From Caldifarciminota bacterium SM23_42 (GTDB lineage: Bacteria; Hydrothermota; Tepidihabitantia; SM23-42), in the NCBI GenBank assembly GCA_001303785.1, contig LJUJ01000009.1, positions 1 to 43,568 of the forward strand: a stretch of DNA of 43,568 bases, in the 5' to 3' direction. The translations under genes were made by a program, and so were the position numbers. The notes under the pieces are model-generated. The model worked only from the letters and a program-made list of their open reading frames with translations. It searched no databases and was not told the origin of the DNA. Every line of letters begins with the position of its first letter. The stretch's first letter is position 1. Positions 15,579 through 24,042 of this stretch are shown here, piece after piece.

Positions 15579-17286
15579 CTTGTCTATTTCATTCCGCCAC
15601 AGGTGGGTGTTAGTCTGTGTGCTGGTTTTTGCATTCGGTGGATATTTTTATTCGCTCTGTCCCGATGTATACCTCATTGATTCTGGCGAGCTTGCCGCAG
15701 TTTCCTACACCTTGGGTGTTGCCCACCCCACCGGCTACCCGCTCTACACCTTGATTTCATATTTCTTTACGCGCCTCCCGGGCGAACCAATCAGAAATCT
15801 CAACCTACTTTCCGCGATATTCTCGGTCGTGGCGACGGCCGTTGTTTTTCTGACCGCATACAAAATAACAAAAAATCAATGGACCTCAGCACTAAGCGCT
15901 GCACTCTTTGCCTTCTCGCCTACAATCTGGCGCACATCCGTCACCAACGAAGTATATCCGTTAACCGGTCTTTTCACAGTAACCGTGATCTATCTACTGC
16001 ACCGTTGTAACAACAATCGTATATTCTATCTCATTATGTACTTAACAGGTCTTGCGCTCACGAATCACGTAATCTTTTTTTCTCTGGCACTACCAGTTAT
16101 TGTCTACATGGTTCTTGTACACAAACCAAAACCTAGCATGTTTCTTACAGGGCTTATCTTTTTATTAATGGGATTATCACTTTACTTTTATGTCATGGCG
16201 CGAACCATCGGTGGTGCAGAAGTCGCGTGGGGGAATGCATATAATTTGCAGCGTCTGTTCTGGCATCTAACCGGCAAGCAATACCAGGTCTGGATGTTTA
16301 CACTATCGCCTGGTGAGATTGTGGGTAATCTTGTCAAAGGCCTGCATTTTCTAGCGCGGGATTTCTTGTATGTTCTGATCATTCCTGCGATACTTGGCTT
16401 TTGGGTGCTTTATCGGCAAAAGAAAGAAATCTTTTGGCTATTGTTAGCAGCGCTTGTCGCCAACTTATTGTATACAATAAATTATTCAATTCCAGACATC
16501 GAGTCGTACTACATCCCGAGCGTAGCGGTATTAGTTATTGCCTTGGTTCACGGGCTACACGCGTTGCGTAGATATATGAAGCCAGTGATCGTGCTACCAA
16601 TTGCACTAGCAATTCCGGTCATAAACTACAGTCACTGTACGCTGAGAGACAACAGCTTCGGCATGGATTTCAGCCGCTCCCACGTTGAGCAGTTGCCGGA
16701 TTCGAGTTTGTTTATCACTACTCACTGGGATGTCTATTCGCCACTCGTGTATCTGCGTGAAGTCAAGGGTTGGCGAACGGATTTGACGGTCATCGATAAA
16801 GAACTGCTACGCCGCACCTGGTATATCAAATACCTAAAGCGCGAGTACCCTGAGTTCTACCATCGAGTTCGTTCATCTATTGATGCCTACCTCGGAGAAT
16901 TGTACAAGTTCGAATACGATCGACCATACACGGCCTTTGTAATTCAGTCCAGATTTGTTCGTATGCTTGAGCGCTTTGTCGAAACCAGATTGGAGGCCGG
17001 GGTTTTCATGGCCACACCTTGGCCTGATCGAGATCTAGACGCAGTGAAACCAGGCTACAGGAGAGTTCCGTTTGGACTGGTTCATGGCATAAGCAGTGAT
17101 GAGACCCCTGCAGTGTACGATTTCTCGAACCTTGATTTGAAGAAACCACCCACAGTCAACGACAACCGGCTCAAGGTGAACCTGGATATCGTCCGCACTA
17201 TGTTGGTGAACAACATCAACTACCTCGTCGCAATGGGCGAGAAGAAAGAAGCAGAAAAAGCCCGCAGGTTGCTGAAATCATTCTGA
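15565..17286 (+). CDS. DUF2723 (TMEM260-like) GT-C-fold membrane protein
   Basis: This is an integral membrane protein with about ten helices in the first 360 residues and a soluble C-terminal part. The diagnostic N-terminal loop after helix 1 reads YLIDSGELAAVSYTLGVAHP followed by TGYPLY, with an acidic GE pair as in GT-C glycosyltransferases. Eukaryotic TMEM260 is a protein O-mannosyltransferase, and bacterial members are thought to act on polyprenyl-linked sugars, but the substrate here is unknown. It starts at TTG 15565, overlapping DUF1844, or at TTG 15580, one base after that stop. I cannot decide between them because neither has a good ribosome binding site. Total length is 573 or 568 aa. 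Confidence 0.8.
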   Translation: MPKSSLSISFRHRWVLVCVLVFAFGGYFYSLCPDVYLIDSGELAAVSYTLGVAHPTGYPLYTLISYFFTRLPGEPIRNLNLLSAIFSVVATAVVFLTAYKITKNQWTSALSAALFAFSPTIWRTSVTNEVYPLTGLFTVTVIYLLHRCNNNRIFYLIMYLTGLALTNHVIFFSLALPVIVYMVLVHKPKPSMFLTGLIFLLMGLSLYFYVMARTIGGAEVAWGNAYNLQRLFWHLTGKQYQVWMFTLSPGEIVGNLVKGLHFLARDFLYVLIIPAILGFWVLYRQKKEIFWLLLAALVANLLYTINYSIPDIESYYIPSVAVLVIALVHGLHALRRYMKPVIVLPIALAIPVINYSHCTLRDNSFGMDFSRSHVEQLPDSSLFITTHWDVYSPLVYLREVKGWRTDLTVIDKELLRRTWYIKYLKREYPEFYHRVRSSIDAYLGELYKFEYDRPYTAFVIQSRFVRMLERFVETRLEAGVFMATPWPDRDLDAVKPGYRRVPFGLVHGISSDETPAVYDFSNLDLKKPPTVNDNRLKVNLDIVRTMLVNNINYLVAMGEKKEAEKARRLLKSF

Positions 17287-17359
17287 CCTGGCCACAATAT
17301 GAATATATTGTATTACACGAATTTATTGTAGGAATGTAGAGTGGTAGGCCATTGTACCC

Positions 17360-17387
17360 TTGACATTTTATTGCGCGAGTCTATACT
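17360..17387 (+). promoter_or_regulatory. Carbamate kinase promoter, TTGACA-16-TATACT, leaderless
   Basis: The -35 box is at 17360-17365 and the -10 box at 17382-17387. Five bases separate it from the ATG at 17393. There is no Shine-Dalgarno sequence. Confidence 0.8.
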
Positions 17388-17392
17388 TTTAG

Positions 17393-18331
17393 ATGAAAAA
17401 GGCAGTTGTTGCGCTTGGTGGCAACGCGATTTCACACACCGGCAAGGAAAACATACACGAACAATTCGCTAATACCCGCAAGAGCCTCGAGGGCATCGTG
17501 GAACTTGTAAAAGCTGGGTACAAGTTAGCGATTACGCACGGCAATGGGCCGCAAGTGGGCAATGCGCTATTGCGGGTGGAAAGAACAAAAAATGATATTC
17601 CAGCGCTGCCTCTGGGGGTCATTGTTGCCGACACCGAAGGCGGCATGGGCTACATGATCGAGCAGAGCCTGCAAAATAGGTTCATGAACCTAGGTATAAA
17701 GCGTGATGTTATCACCATCGTCACACAGGTGATTGTCGATCCGAACGACCCATCGATAATAAACCCCAGTAAGTACATTGGTCCTTTTTACACAAAGAAA
17801 CAAGCTGAAACCCTGGCCGAAATGTTCAACTGGGTGATCAAGGAGGATTTGGGGCGCGGCTACCGCCGTGTGGTACCTTCACCGAGGCCCAGAAGGATTG
17901 TGAATCGCCACACCATAGGAATGCTCGTCGATCTTGGGACCATTGTAATTGCCGCCGGTGGTGGTGGTATACCCGTTTATACGGAGAACGACGGTACCTA
18001 CGAAGGCGTTGATGCGGTGGTCGACAAGGACCACGCGTCGGCGGTCCTAGCGCACGATATTGATGCTCAGACCTTACTTTTTCTCACCGATGTGGATTAT
18101 GTATACCTTAACTACAACAAACCAAATCAACAGATGCTCAAGACAATTACCGTCGTTGAGGCGAAAAGATATTTCGCCGAAGGGCACTTCCCTCCAGGGA
18201 ATATGGGTCCTAAGATTGAAGCCGCGGTTAGCTTCCTGGCCAGCGGTGGTCAAGAAGTAATCATCACCTCATTGGACAAAGCGCAACAAGCAATATCAGG
18301 TGATGCTGGTACAAGAATTGTGAATAAGTAG
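17393..18331 (+). CDS. arcC: Carbamate kinase
   Basis: The enzyme makes ATP from carbamoyl phosphate and ADP, or runs in reverse. The 312-aa protein matches the family over its whole length: ALGGNAI at the start, THGNGPQVGN, a long internal subdomain with PTKKQ-like GPFYTKKQAE, VPSPRPRRIV, AAGGGGIPV, and DKDHASAVLAHDIDAQTLLFLTDVDYV. The C-terminal PGNMGPKIEAA motif binds the nucleotide. There are no arginine deiminase or ornithine carbamoyltransferase genes beside it. It is monocistronic and convergent with the next gene. Confidence 0.95.
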   Translation: MKKAVVALGGNAISHTGKENIHEQFANTRKSLEGIVELVKAGYKLAITHGNGPQVGNALLRVERTKNDIPALPLGVIVADTEGGMGYMIEQSLQNRFMNLGIKRDVITIVTQVIVDPNDPSIINPSKYIGPFYTKKQAETLAEMFNWVIKEDLGRGYRRVVPSPRPRRIVNRHTIGMLVDLGTIVIAAGGGGIPVYTENDGTYEGVDAVVDKDHASAVLAHDIDAQTLLFLTDVDYVYLNYNKPNQQMLKTITVVEAKRYFAEGHFPPGNMGPKIEAAVSFLASGGQEVIITSLDKAQQAISGDAGTRIVNK

Positions 18332-18337
18332 TTCTCT

Positions 18338-18928
18338 CTAGAAGAGTACAGGTCGCCACATTGCCATCATCACTGTACTTGAGATCCCGCCGATAATAAA
18401 GTAGATTACAATCATTACGATTAGTGTGACTATGAAGTAACCAGCATGTTTTTCCTTCGGAGTCTCCATCATCACTGGCATGCCGACGAAGAGCAAGTAG
18501 AAGGAATAGATGCCGATGAGAAAGACGAGAATACCCAAAGCAGGTATGATATTGAGGATTCCGGCAACAAATGCAGGCGTCGACGAGTATACAACTAATT
18601 TGTAAGCATTTACTAGATTCTGCTTGGACCCAAACGACGGGGCCAAGGCATTAATGACCAAGCCCTCAACATAGAGAGCAACTAGCGTGAGTACATACCA
18701 AACGATTGCCCAGACAAGAGCATAGGTGAATGGTATCCTGAAGAGACCCGTGATTGGTCCAAAGCTTTGACCGATCAAAGTAAAGCCGAGCAGTCCAAAT
18801 ATTGCAGGGAGTGCGGCAAGTATCATGGCATAACCCATGAAGACTTCCTTAATACCGGTCGCTTCACTTTTTATTTGAGGCCAGGTGTCCTTAGGTTTGA
18901 ATAGTATGTCTTTGATGCGTTGAAACAT
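18338..18928 (-). CDS. Yip1-domain membrane protein
   Basis: The 196-aa protein starts with the family-typical MFQRIKDILFKPKDTWPQIKSE, an amphipathic segment. Five hydrophobic helices follow (about 28-50, 60-90, 112-150 as two, and 170-190). Bacterial Yip1/DUF1282-like proteins are inner-membrane proteins of unknown function, related in fold to eukaryotic Yip1. AAAAGGAGG stands just before the ATG. It lies downstream of the DUF4870 gene on the same strand, 47 nt away, and may share its transcript. Confidence 0.8.
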   Translation of the reverse strand: MFQRIKDILFKPKDTWPQIKSEATGIKEVFMGYAMILAALPAIFGLLGFTLIGQSFGPITGLFRIPFTYALVWAIVWYVLTLVALYVEGLVINALAPSFGSKQNLVNAYKLVVYSSTPAFVAGILNIIPALGILVFLIGIYSFYLLFVGMPVMMETPKEKHAGYFIVTLIVMIVIYFIIGGISSTVMMAMWRPVLF

Positions 18929-18975
18929 TTTACCTCCTTTTACCTAAAATAATGTAATGAATGACGATTGACTTA

Positions 18976-19299
18976 TCAGATTTTGATCTTCTCGGCGATA
19001 TCGCCTAATACCGGCATCTTCCAGTACTTGCCTTGGAGCGATGTCACCATGCCAACGATCGCCAGAATAATGCAAATTATACTGCCGATGGGGCCAATAA
19101 TGAACCAACCGATGACGGGTATGTAGCTTAACGCCCAGATGAGTATTTCGAATGCAAAGAGAACCATTCCTTGCTTACCATGGGAAAATGCGAATTTATT
19201 ATCTTTCTTGCCGAGTAATGGAGCGAGGAAAAGAATCCACCAATAGCCGATGAATGCCCAAATTTTACCTTCTTCAATCTCTTTGTTGGTTTCTGGCAT
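18976..19299 (-). CDS. DUF4870-type small membrane protein
   Basis: The 107-aa protein has the recognisable arrangement of this family. A short charged N-terminus leads to a helix around IWAFIGYWWILFLAPLL. A polar KKDNKFAFSHGKQG loop follows, then helices around MVLFAFEILIWAL and WFIIGPIGSIICIILAIVGM. Function is unknown. It has a leadered promoter and a strong AAGGAGG site, unlike the leaderless genes nearby. Confidence 0.8.
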   Translation of the reverse strand: MPETNKEIEEGKIWAFIGYWWILFLAPLLGKKDNKFAFSHGKQGMVLFAFEILIWALSYIPVIGWFIIGPIGSIICIILAIVGMVTSLQGKYWKMPVLGDIAEKIKI

Positions 19300-19319
19300 G
19301 ACTCCTCCTTGATTACTTT

Positions 19320-19347
19320 AGTATAATAGGAATATTGGAAAAGTCAA
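19320..19347 (-). promoter_or_regulatory. DUF4870 gene promoter, TTGACT-16-TATACT, leadered
   Basis: On the minus strand the -35 box is at 19347-19342 and the -10 box at 19325-19320, 20 nt from the ATG at 19299. The leader of about 14 nt holds AAGGAGGAG. This is a useful contrast with the leaderless promoters in this window. Confidence 0.75.
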
Positions 19348-19481
19348 CTACTTATTGTCATGGGTGATGGGCAAAAGATGATGCTTCGTTCGCTCGGCCA
19401 CGTTGCGCATCATATTTGGCAACGCGCATCGAGACCGAATCGCCCATCGAAACCACAAAACGGAGCACTATGTACAGATGA

Positions 19482-20501
19482 TTAGAAATTATTGATCGCC
19501 CATTGGGCACTGTGGGCGTGAACCGGATCGCTACTTTTTGTGAGTTTTTCAAGTGTTGGTAAGGTCTTCTTATCGCGGACGTTTCCCAAAGCGATTATGG
19601 CGTTGCGTTGGATTGCTTTGAAATTGATCCAGCGGGCTGTCATTTGATTGCCCGTAAATTTCTTTCGATACTGTGCTTCATCCATCGTGAGAATCTCGAG
19701 GAGTGATATCGACTGACCGACGTACCCGATGTCGGTCCTTGGCCGGCCCGCCTTAACATGGTGGTTGGCTGGGCAGACATCTTGACATGTGGTGCAGCCG
19801 TAAAGTCGGTTTTCCCAAACTCGGGCTATGTCATCCTGCAGCACGCCATACCAATTAGTGAGGGCTTGAATACAGCGCCGGCGATCAATGACATAGGGTT
19901 CGATAATGGCTCGAGTAGGACATGCCTCAATGCACTCGAGGCATTCTCCGCAGTCTGCGTTACTGGCTGAGTCTGGCTCGATATCGGCGTTTGTTACTAT
20001 TTCGCCAAGCACGACCAAGGAACCGAATCGCTTGTTTATGATGAGACTGTTCTTACCATAGTAGCCAATGCCACTCCGTTCGGCTATTGGTTTTTCTGCG
20101 ATGACTCCGTTCGAATAGACGACGCATTCAACCGACTGTCTCTCTTTTATCGACGTCGCGAGCATCTGCAAACGTTTCTTGAGGTCTGAGTAATGATTAC
20201 GCCAGGTATAACGTGCGACAAGGCCGTGTGGATCTCCTGGAGCGCCCGTGTCTATTGGTTCGTCAGTCAGGTAGCACTGACAAGCGGCGATGATCGATTT
20301 TGCCGTTGAAAGAACTGACCACACATCACAGAATTCCTCTATGTTTCTGTGGTGCCAGCGTTCGCTATTCAGATAAAGGCCGGCTTTCTTTTGTCGTATA
20401 ATTCGGGCGGCGGCACGGCCAAAGGGTTCTGCCGTGGTGATCTTGATTTCATCGATGCCGAGCTCTTTGCCAAGAGTCTTTATTACCTGGGCATCAATCA
20501 C
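19482..20501 (-). CDS. QueG-family double-[4Fe-4S] protein, possible divergent epoxyqueuosine reductase
   Basis: QueG reduces epoxyqueuosine to queuosine in tRNA with cobalamin and two 4Fe-4S clusters. The 339-aa protein has the QueG order: an N-terminal DUF1730-like domain, PIAERSGIGYYGKNSLIIN, and cluster cysteines in CGECLECIEACP. These are followed by RRRCIQALTNWYG and GCTTCQDVCP, then a HEAT-like C-terminus (residues about 290-339). In studied QueG enzymes the segment before the AER motif carries a catalytic Asp (D-[ST]-[AG]-P). Here the aligned segment reads YSNGVIAE, with no Asp. It may be a paralogue with another role. It starts at GTG 20501, 16 nt after the preceding gene. 19300-19481 holds only inverted-repeat sequence and a promoter. 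Confidence 0.75.
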   Translation of the reverse strand: MIDAQVIKTLGKELGIDEIKITTAEPFGRAAARIIRQKKAGLYLNSERWHHRNIEEFCDVWSVLSTAKSIIAACQCYLTDEPIDTGAPGDPHGLVARYTWRNHYSDLKKRLQMLATSIKERQSVECVVYSNGVIAEKPIAERSGIGYYGKNSLIINKRFGSLVVLGEIVTNADIEPDSASNADCGECLECIEACPTRAIIEPYVIDRRRCIQALTNWYGVLQDDIARVWENRLYGCTTCQDVCPANHHVKAGRPRTDIGYVGQSISLLEILTMDEAQYRKKFTGNQMTARWINFKAIQRNAIIALGNVRDKKTLPTLEKLTKSSDPVHAHSAQWAINNF

Positions 20502-20517
20502 AAAATATGCTACGGAT

Positions 20518-20739
20518 CTACTTCAGTAAAATACCTAATGGGAAGAAAACAAGATAACCAACAACAAGGAGAATCGGGGCAAGTACGATGTCGCCTGCGG
20601 CTAGAAGGATGAAGCCAACTATGACCAGAATCAATCCGATGCCAAAAAACAAGGTGTTTTTCTTGGTAAACTTAACCGCCGCTAGGACGCTCTCCTTCTT
20701 TACTGGTTTTTCTTTCTTTTTCTTTTCTTTCTTTGCCAT
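20518..20739 (-). CDS. Small two-helix membrane protein, DUF3098-like
   Basis: The 73-aa protein has a lysine-rich N-terminus (MAKKEKKKKEKPVKKE), a KFTKKNTLFFGIGLILVIVG helix and a second hydrophobic helix up to the end. The K-x-N-x-x-x-x-x-I-G-x-x-x-I-x-x-I-G-F pattern resembles DUF3098 of Bacteroidetes. Function is unknown. AAAGGAG lies upstream, and the gene is 28 nt after the LpoA-like lipoprotein gene, so probably in the same transcript. Confidence 0.7.
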   Translation of the reverse strand: MAKKEKKKKEKPVKKESVLAAVKFTKKNTLFFGIGLILVIVGFILLAAGDIVLAPILLVVGYLVFFPLGILLK

Positions 20740-20767
20740 CCATCACTCCTTTACTGACAATGTACGT

Positions 20768-22420
20768 TTATCCTTCCCCTTTTCGTATATCGGTAAGTTT
20801 GACAAAATCGCCATCTCTGATCTGATAGATGCTGAAAATCTCGGTACCGCGAAGGGTTGCAGCGATCATACGTGGCAGGTTCGCGCGCTCGTAGTTTTGT
20901 ATACTGCGAAGTTGCCAGAGCGCTGAATAGAATCGTGCGTTGAACTCATTGACGGTGATCCCGGCGGATTTGAGCTGTCTCAAGACACCTTCATCGATTG
21001 CCGAAGGTGTAGAGAAAACAGAACCCTCGACATACTTCTCACCGAGTCGGGGGACCCGCTCGCTGTGAAAGGACTCAGTGCCAAGGAGGGTAACCTCTTC
21101 GAGTCCGTAGTAGGCTACCTGGGGCGCAACGTTTATGATCATATCCGTATCCATAGCGAGAAATAGTGCCTCAGGTTCTTTATCTTTGATCGCCTCCAGC
21201 TCAGCTTTAAGGGTTATTGAATCTTCCTGGAAGCTGACCATGGCTACAACTTCGCGATTATTCCTCATAACTTCCTGTGCGAACGCTTGAGCGACGCTGC
21301 GGTGGTGGCTATCTTCTGGATAAAGGACGGCGAATTTATTGATACCATGATCATATACGCTGTAGCGGGCAACCATCCGTGCTTGCTCTTCTCCAGTCTG
21401 ACCTCTTGTGAAGACCAGGGGTATTACTTCGAATCTAGCCTCGGCGCTCATTGGTAGAACAATGGGGATTGCCTTCCCGTATGTGTAACCGCAAACACCG
21501 AAGGCCTCAAAAGAACTTATCGGGGCAACGAGGAAATCGACACCGATATCCTCGATCAACCTTGCCGCGGCGAGAATGGCCTCGATAGGATCAGATTTGG
21601 TGTCAATGACGTGCAGCGAGAACGGAAGGAGCCTGTTGCTTTCAAACACCCGGACAACCTTTTGCAGGCTCTGACCGATATTAGAAAACTTGCCTGTGAG
21701 TGGCAGCAGTACACCTGCTCGGCCGGTGGCTTCGCCCAAACTGATGAATCTCTTGTATTCCTCGGCTTCGTAGAGATATCTGGTATCAGGAAAGCGCCGC
21801 ATGAGTAGATTAAAGTCTCTCTCTGCTTCCTCCTCCTTGTCTTCTTGTGCTTCGAGGTGTGCGAGGTGATATAGGATGTGTTCGTCGACCGGCTCGGCCA
21901 TGAAAATGCGATGTAGTTTCTCGAGTTCGGCGATTGAGAGATTGGGTAGCATACCGATGATGCGTTCAAATGCCTGCTGTCGGCCCGTGGGGTCGTCACT
22001 TTGTACGTAATACTTCGTTAAGTAGTATGTTGCGTCGTAATCATCAGCGAGGTTGAAATAGGATTCGCCAACTAATGACAGAGCGTTTAGATAGTATTTT
22101 GAGTTTGGGAATTCCCTTAAGAATCTTTCCCCAAATGACACAGCATTTTGGAACCGGGCCAATTTATACTGACAGAATGCCCCCAGATAGAGCGCTGGTT
22201 CGTAGGGATCGGTCGTTGGGTATTCGGCGACCAGTTCTTCAAAGGCGATCAAGGCGTTGCCGTAGTCCTTACGTTTGAAATAATCATTGCCTCTTTCGAA
22301 AATGATTGCTGCTCGCTCCGCAGCCCTTTGCGATTCTGCATCGGTCAGGACTCTGGGGTTTATCGTTGCACACCCCACCAGTACGATAACAACAGCAAGA
22401 AGAAATTCCCAGTATTTCAT
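20768..22420 (-). CDS. LpoA-like lipoprotein: TPR repeats plus periplasmic-binding-fold domain
   Basis: I use the ATG at 22420 (550 aa). The next bases encode a lipoprotein signal (MKYWEFLLAVVIVLVGC, lipobox LVGC), and the promoter sits just upstream. Residues about 35-230 are TPR-like repeats (ERGNDYFKRKDYGNALIAFE, ALYLGAFCQYKLARFQNAV). Residues 235-530 form a type-1 periplasmic-binding fold (RAGVLLPLTGKFSNIGQSL, LVAPISSFEAFG). This is the layout of LpoA, the outer-membrane activator of penicillin-binding protein PBP1A. It could also be a ligand-binding sensor. A role in peptidoglycan synthesis is inference. It heads the minus-strand set with the DUF3098-like and QueG-family genes. Confidence 0.82.
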   Translation of the reverse strand: MKYWEFLLAVVIVLVGCATINPRVLTDAESQRAAERAAIIFERGNDYFKRKDYGNALIAFEELVAEYPTTDPYEPALYLGAFCQYKLARFQNAVSFGERFLREFPNSKYYLNALSLVGESYFNLADDYDATYYLTKYYVQSDDPTGRQQAFERIIGMLPNLSIAELEKLHRIFMAEPVDEHILYHLAHLEAQEDKEEEAERDFNLLMRRFPDTRYLYEAEEYKRFISLGEATGRAGVLLPLTGKFSNIGQSLQKVVRVFESNRLLPFSLHVIDTKSDPIEAILAAARLIEDIGVDFLVAPISSFEAFGVCGYTYGKAIPIVLPMSAEARFEVIPLVFTRGQTGEEQARMVARYSVYDHGINKFAVLYPEDSHHRSVAQAFAQEVMRNNREVVAMVSFQEDSITLKAELEAIKDKEPEALFLAMDTDMIINVAPQVAYYGLEEVTLLGTESFHSERVPRLGEKYVEGSVFSTPSAIDEGVLRQLKSAGITVNEFNARFYSALWQLRSIQNYERANLPRMIAATLRGTEIFSIYQIRDGDFVKLTDIRKGEG

Positions 22421-22427
22421 ATTCTCA

Positions 22428-22455
22428 ATGATAATCAAAAAAGGTACGATGTCAA
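22428..22455 (-). promoter_or_regulatory. Lipoprotein gene promoter, TTGACA-16-TATCAT
   Basis: On the minus strand the -35 box is at 22455-22450 and the -10 box at 22433-22428. The -10 box ends 7 nt before the ATG at 22420, the same spacing as ftsE and hisC. There is no Shine-Dalgarno sequence, so the message is probably leaderless. Confidence 0.75.
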
Positions 22456-22503
22456 CGGATAAACACCGTCCCTGTTCTCGACTTCGCTCGAACAATACTT
22501 AGA

Positions 22504-22535
22504 GTCACTGAGTCATTATGTCATTGGGTCATTTG
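22504..22535 (+). repeat. Array of four 8-nt units, GTCAYTNN
   Basis: The octads GTCACTGA, GTCATTAT, GTCATTGG and GTCATTTG run in phase. It again has exactly four units, with two of them identical to units in the array at 556-587. Confidence 0.75.
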
Positions 22536-22547
22536 CTGCTGTGCAGC

Positions 22548-22690
22548 TATCAAATTCTAAATCCTAATTTCTAATTCCTAAACGAATCCAAATCTTAAAA
22601 TTCCAATGTACTAAACACTATTTTGGATTTTGGTAATTAGGTATTGGACATTGTTTCGGATTTCGTGCTCCGAATCTGGAATTTTGTTAA
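22548..22690. repeat. AT-rich imperfect inverted repeat, second copy
   Basis: It begins AAATTCTAAATCCTAATTTC, as does the element at 6269-6400, and its right half contains GGATTTTGGTAATTAGGTATTG. The arms are less complementary than in the first copy. Confidence 0.6.
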
Positions 22691-22722
22691 GTGACGCCTT
22701 CAGGCTCGTTGCGAAGGCAACT

Positions 22723-22785
22723 GCGTGAAGCGTGCTGCGTTAGGCGTAAAGCGTACAGCGTAGTGCGTCACGCATAGCGCGGCAA
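22723..22785 (+). repeat. Array of nine heptads, GCGTNNN
   Basis: Seven in-phase perfect units (22723-22771) are followed by two imperfect ones (GCATAGC, GCGGCAA). The three variable bases differ between units, so the array is not a simple copy-number microsatellite. The last unit ends 14 nt before the candidate -35 box. Confidence 0.8.
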
Positions 22786-22799
22786 AAGCGGATTGCTGC

Positions 22800-22827
22800 T
22801 TGATTTTTGCCCGAATTATAATAATAT
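22800..22827 (+). promoter_or_regulatory. Candidate promoter, TTGATT-16-TAATAT
   Basis: The -35-like box is at 22800-22805 and the -10-like box at 22822-22827, 6 nt before the ATG at 22834. The hexamers are weaker than elsewhere, and a perfect TATAAT at 22817-22822 has a poor -35 distance. If this is the real promoter, the message is leaderless. Confidence 0.5.
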
Positions 22828-22833
22828 TATCTG

Positions 22834-24042
22834 ATGTCGAGTGCTCTAGACCGAACAAACATATTCTCTAGGAAAAGCATTGTGACCTTTCCTTTTTACG
22901 CTGTGCTTGCCGTCATGTTGTGTTTGAATTGTGTACAGTATACAAAATACGTACCTGACCCTGAACAAGATATAGATCGTTGGATAAAGAATTTTGAACA
23001 ACAAATCTCATTCAGCTATGAATACGAGATGAAAGTGAGTTTTGTGCACGTGCATGCATCGGGCGATTGTATGATTGGTAAGGGAGAAAAACTTACCGGT
23101 CAGTGGCAACGCAACGGTGACGTCCGTAGATTCAAGTACGTCGGACTTGGAGATATCGAATATTCGCGAGAAGATGGCGCGTGGCAAGAATCATCGCGGG
23201 GTGAGCAGTCGGATGTGTTTACACAGATTAAGCGCATTCTAACATTCGACAAATTCCAATACCAAGGTTTCGATGATGGTTACTGGTACACCTTCAAGGC
23301 TAACATACCTTTTCTCGCACCCGACCGGCGTAAGGAAATGATCGGGTCGATCAAGATATCACGGCGAAATTATCTTCCTGAACTGATTTGGGCAGGGCTG
23401 CCCGATTCATCAGCCTTTTGGACAGCGCAGATCTTTGGATACAATGATCGTAAAAACATCAAGCAACCCGTGAGAGAATTTAATGATTACGTTGTTATCC
23501 TGCCCGGGAGTTCAAAAATTGCCGATTCCCGTGGCTTGAAACACAGACTATATCTGGTCGGCGTGGATTTCCGAACCGAATTGGTTCCCCACGGTATGCT
23601 ATTGAGCTTACCCAGTCATTATGGGCATGAGGACGTAAAAACCATGCTAAGGCCCGGTGGATTGTTCGTATACGGCGTGACCCTGGATAATAAGGCGGCG
23701 CATCGGATAGCCTATTTGAAGGACAATATGTACGCACCGATTTTCTTGACCGACATCTTGTTGACTGAACGCGACGTTCGAGACGTTGAGATCGATTTTG
23801 ATGAGCGGTCGACACCTTACATTTCTCTCAAACTTCATGAAAAGCATATGATGCCGCCCATGGTCGCTTTTGAGATTGATAGTACGGTGGTTGCAACTGC
23901 CGCTCTTGACACTTCAAGAAAGATGGATAGAATAAGGCTGTACCCCGAGATGCAATATCATGATATTGAAATTCTACGGGCTTATGTTGCTCAGCCACTA
24001 CGTGCTGTTGAATTGAGACCCGCCCACGGAGAAAATCCTTGA
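22834..24042 (+). CDS. Probable lipoprotein or exported protein of unknown function
   Basis: The 402-aa protein has a hydrophobic segment at about 17-32 ending LCLNC, a possible but poor lipobox (Asn at -1). Residues about 45-210 look like a LolA/LppX-type half-barrel in style (SYEYEMKVSFVHVHASGDCMIG, GQWQRNGDVRRFKYVG), suggesting lipid or lipoprotein handling. Residues about 270-370 contain FLTDILLTERDVRDVEIDFD and PYISLKL, which resemble a SecD head-domain repeat. Both comparisons are from pattern alone and weak. It heads the transcript leading to the glycosyltransferase, whose TTG start overlaps this stop codon. Confidence 0.55.
   Translation: MSSALDRTNIFSRKSIVTFPFYAVLAVMLCLNCVQYTKYVPDPEQDIDRWIKNFEQQISFSYEYEMKVSFVHVHASGDCMIGKGEKLTGQWQRNGDVRRFKYVGLGDIEYSREDGAWQESSRGEQSDVFTQIKRILTFDKFQYQGFDDGYWYTFKANIPFLAPDRRKEMIGSIKISRRNYLPELIWAGLPDSSAFWTAQIFGYNDRKNIKQPVREFNDYVVILPGSSKIADSRGLKHRLYLVGVDFRTELVPHGMLLSLPSHYGHEDVKTMLRPGGLFVYGVTLDNKAAHRIAYLKDNMYAPIFLTDILLTERDVRDVEIDFDERSTPYISLKLHEKHMMPPMVAFEIDSTVVATAALDTSRKMDRIRLYPEMQYHDIEILRAYVAQPLRAVELRPAHGENP

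Larger units (their letters stand above)
22456..22833. other. Repeat-rich divergent intergenic region
   Basis: No gene is seen. From left to right it holds a TTCTCGA/TCGAACAA near-palindrome (about 22473-22495), four octads at 22504-22535, an AT-rich inverted element at about 22548-22690, a GCGTNNN heptad array at 22723-22785 and the promoter of the next gene. Confidence 0.7.

Noticed and set aside
20768-22495. Longer LpoA-like protein from 22495
   Set aside because: The lipoprotein signal begins at the internal Met (22420), and the promoter lies inside the extension.
22834-24042. Firm naming as LolA-like or SecD-like
   Set aside because: Only short stretches resemble these folds. The lipobox is atypical and I cannot run a profile search.
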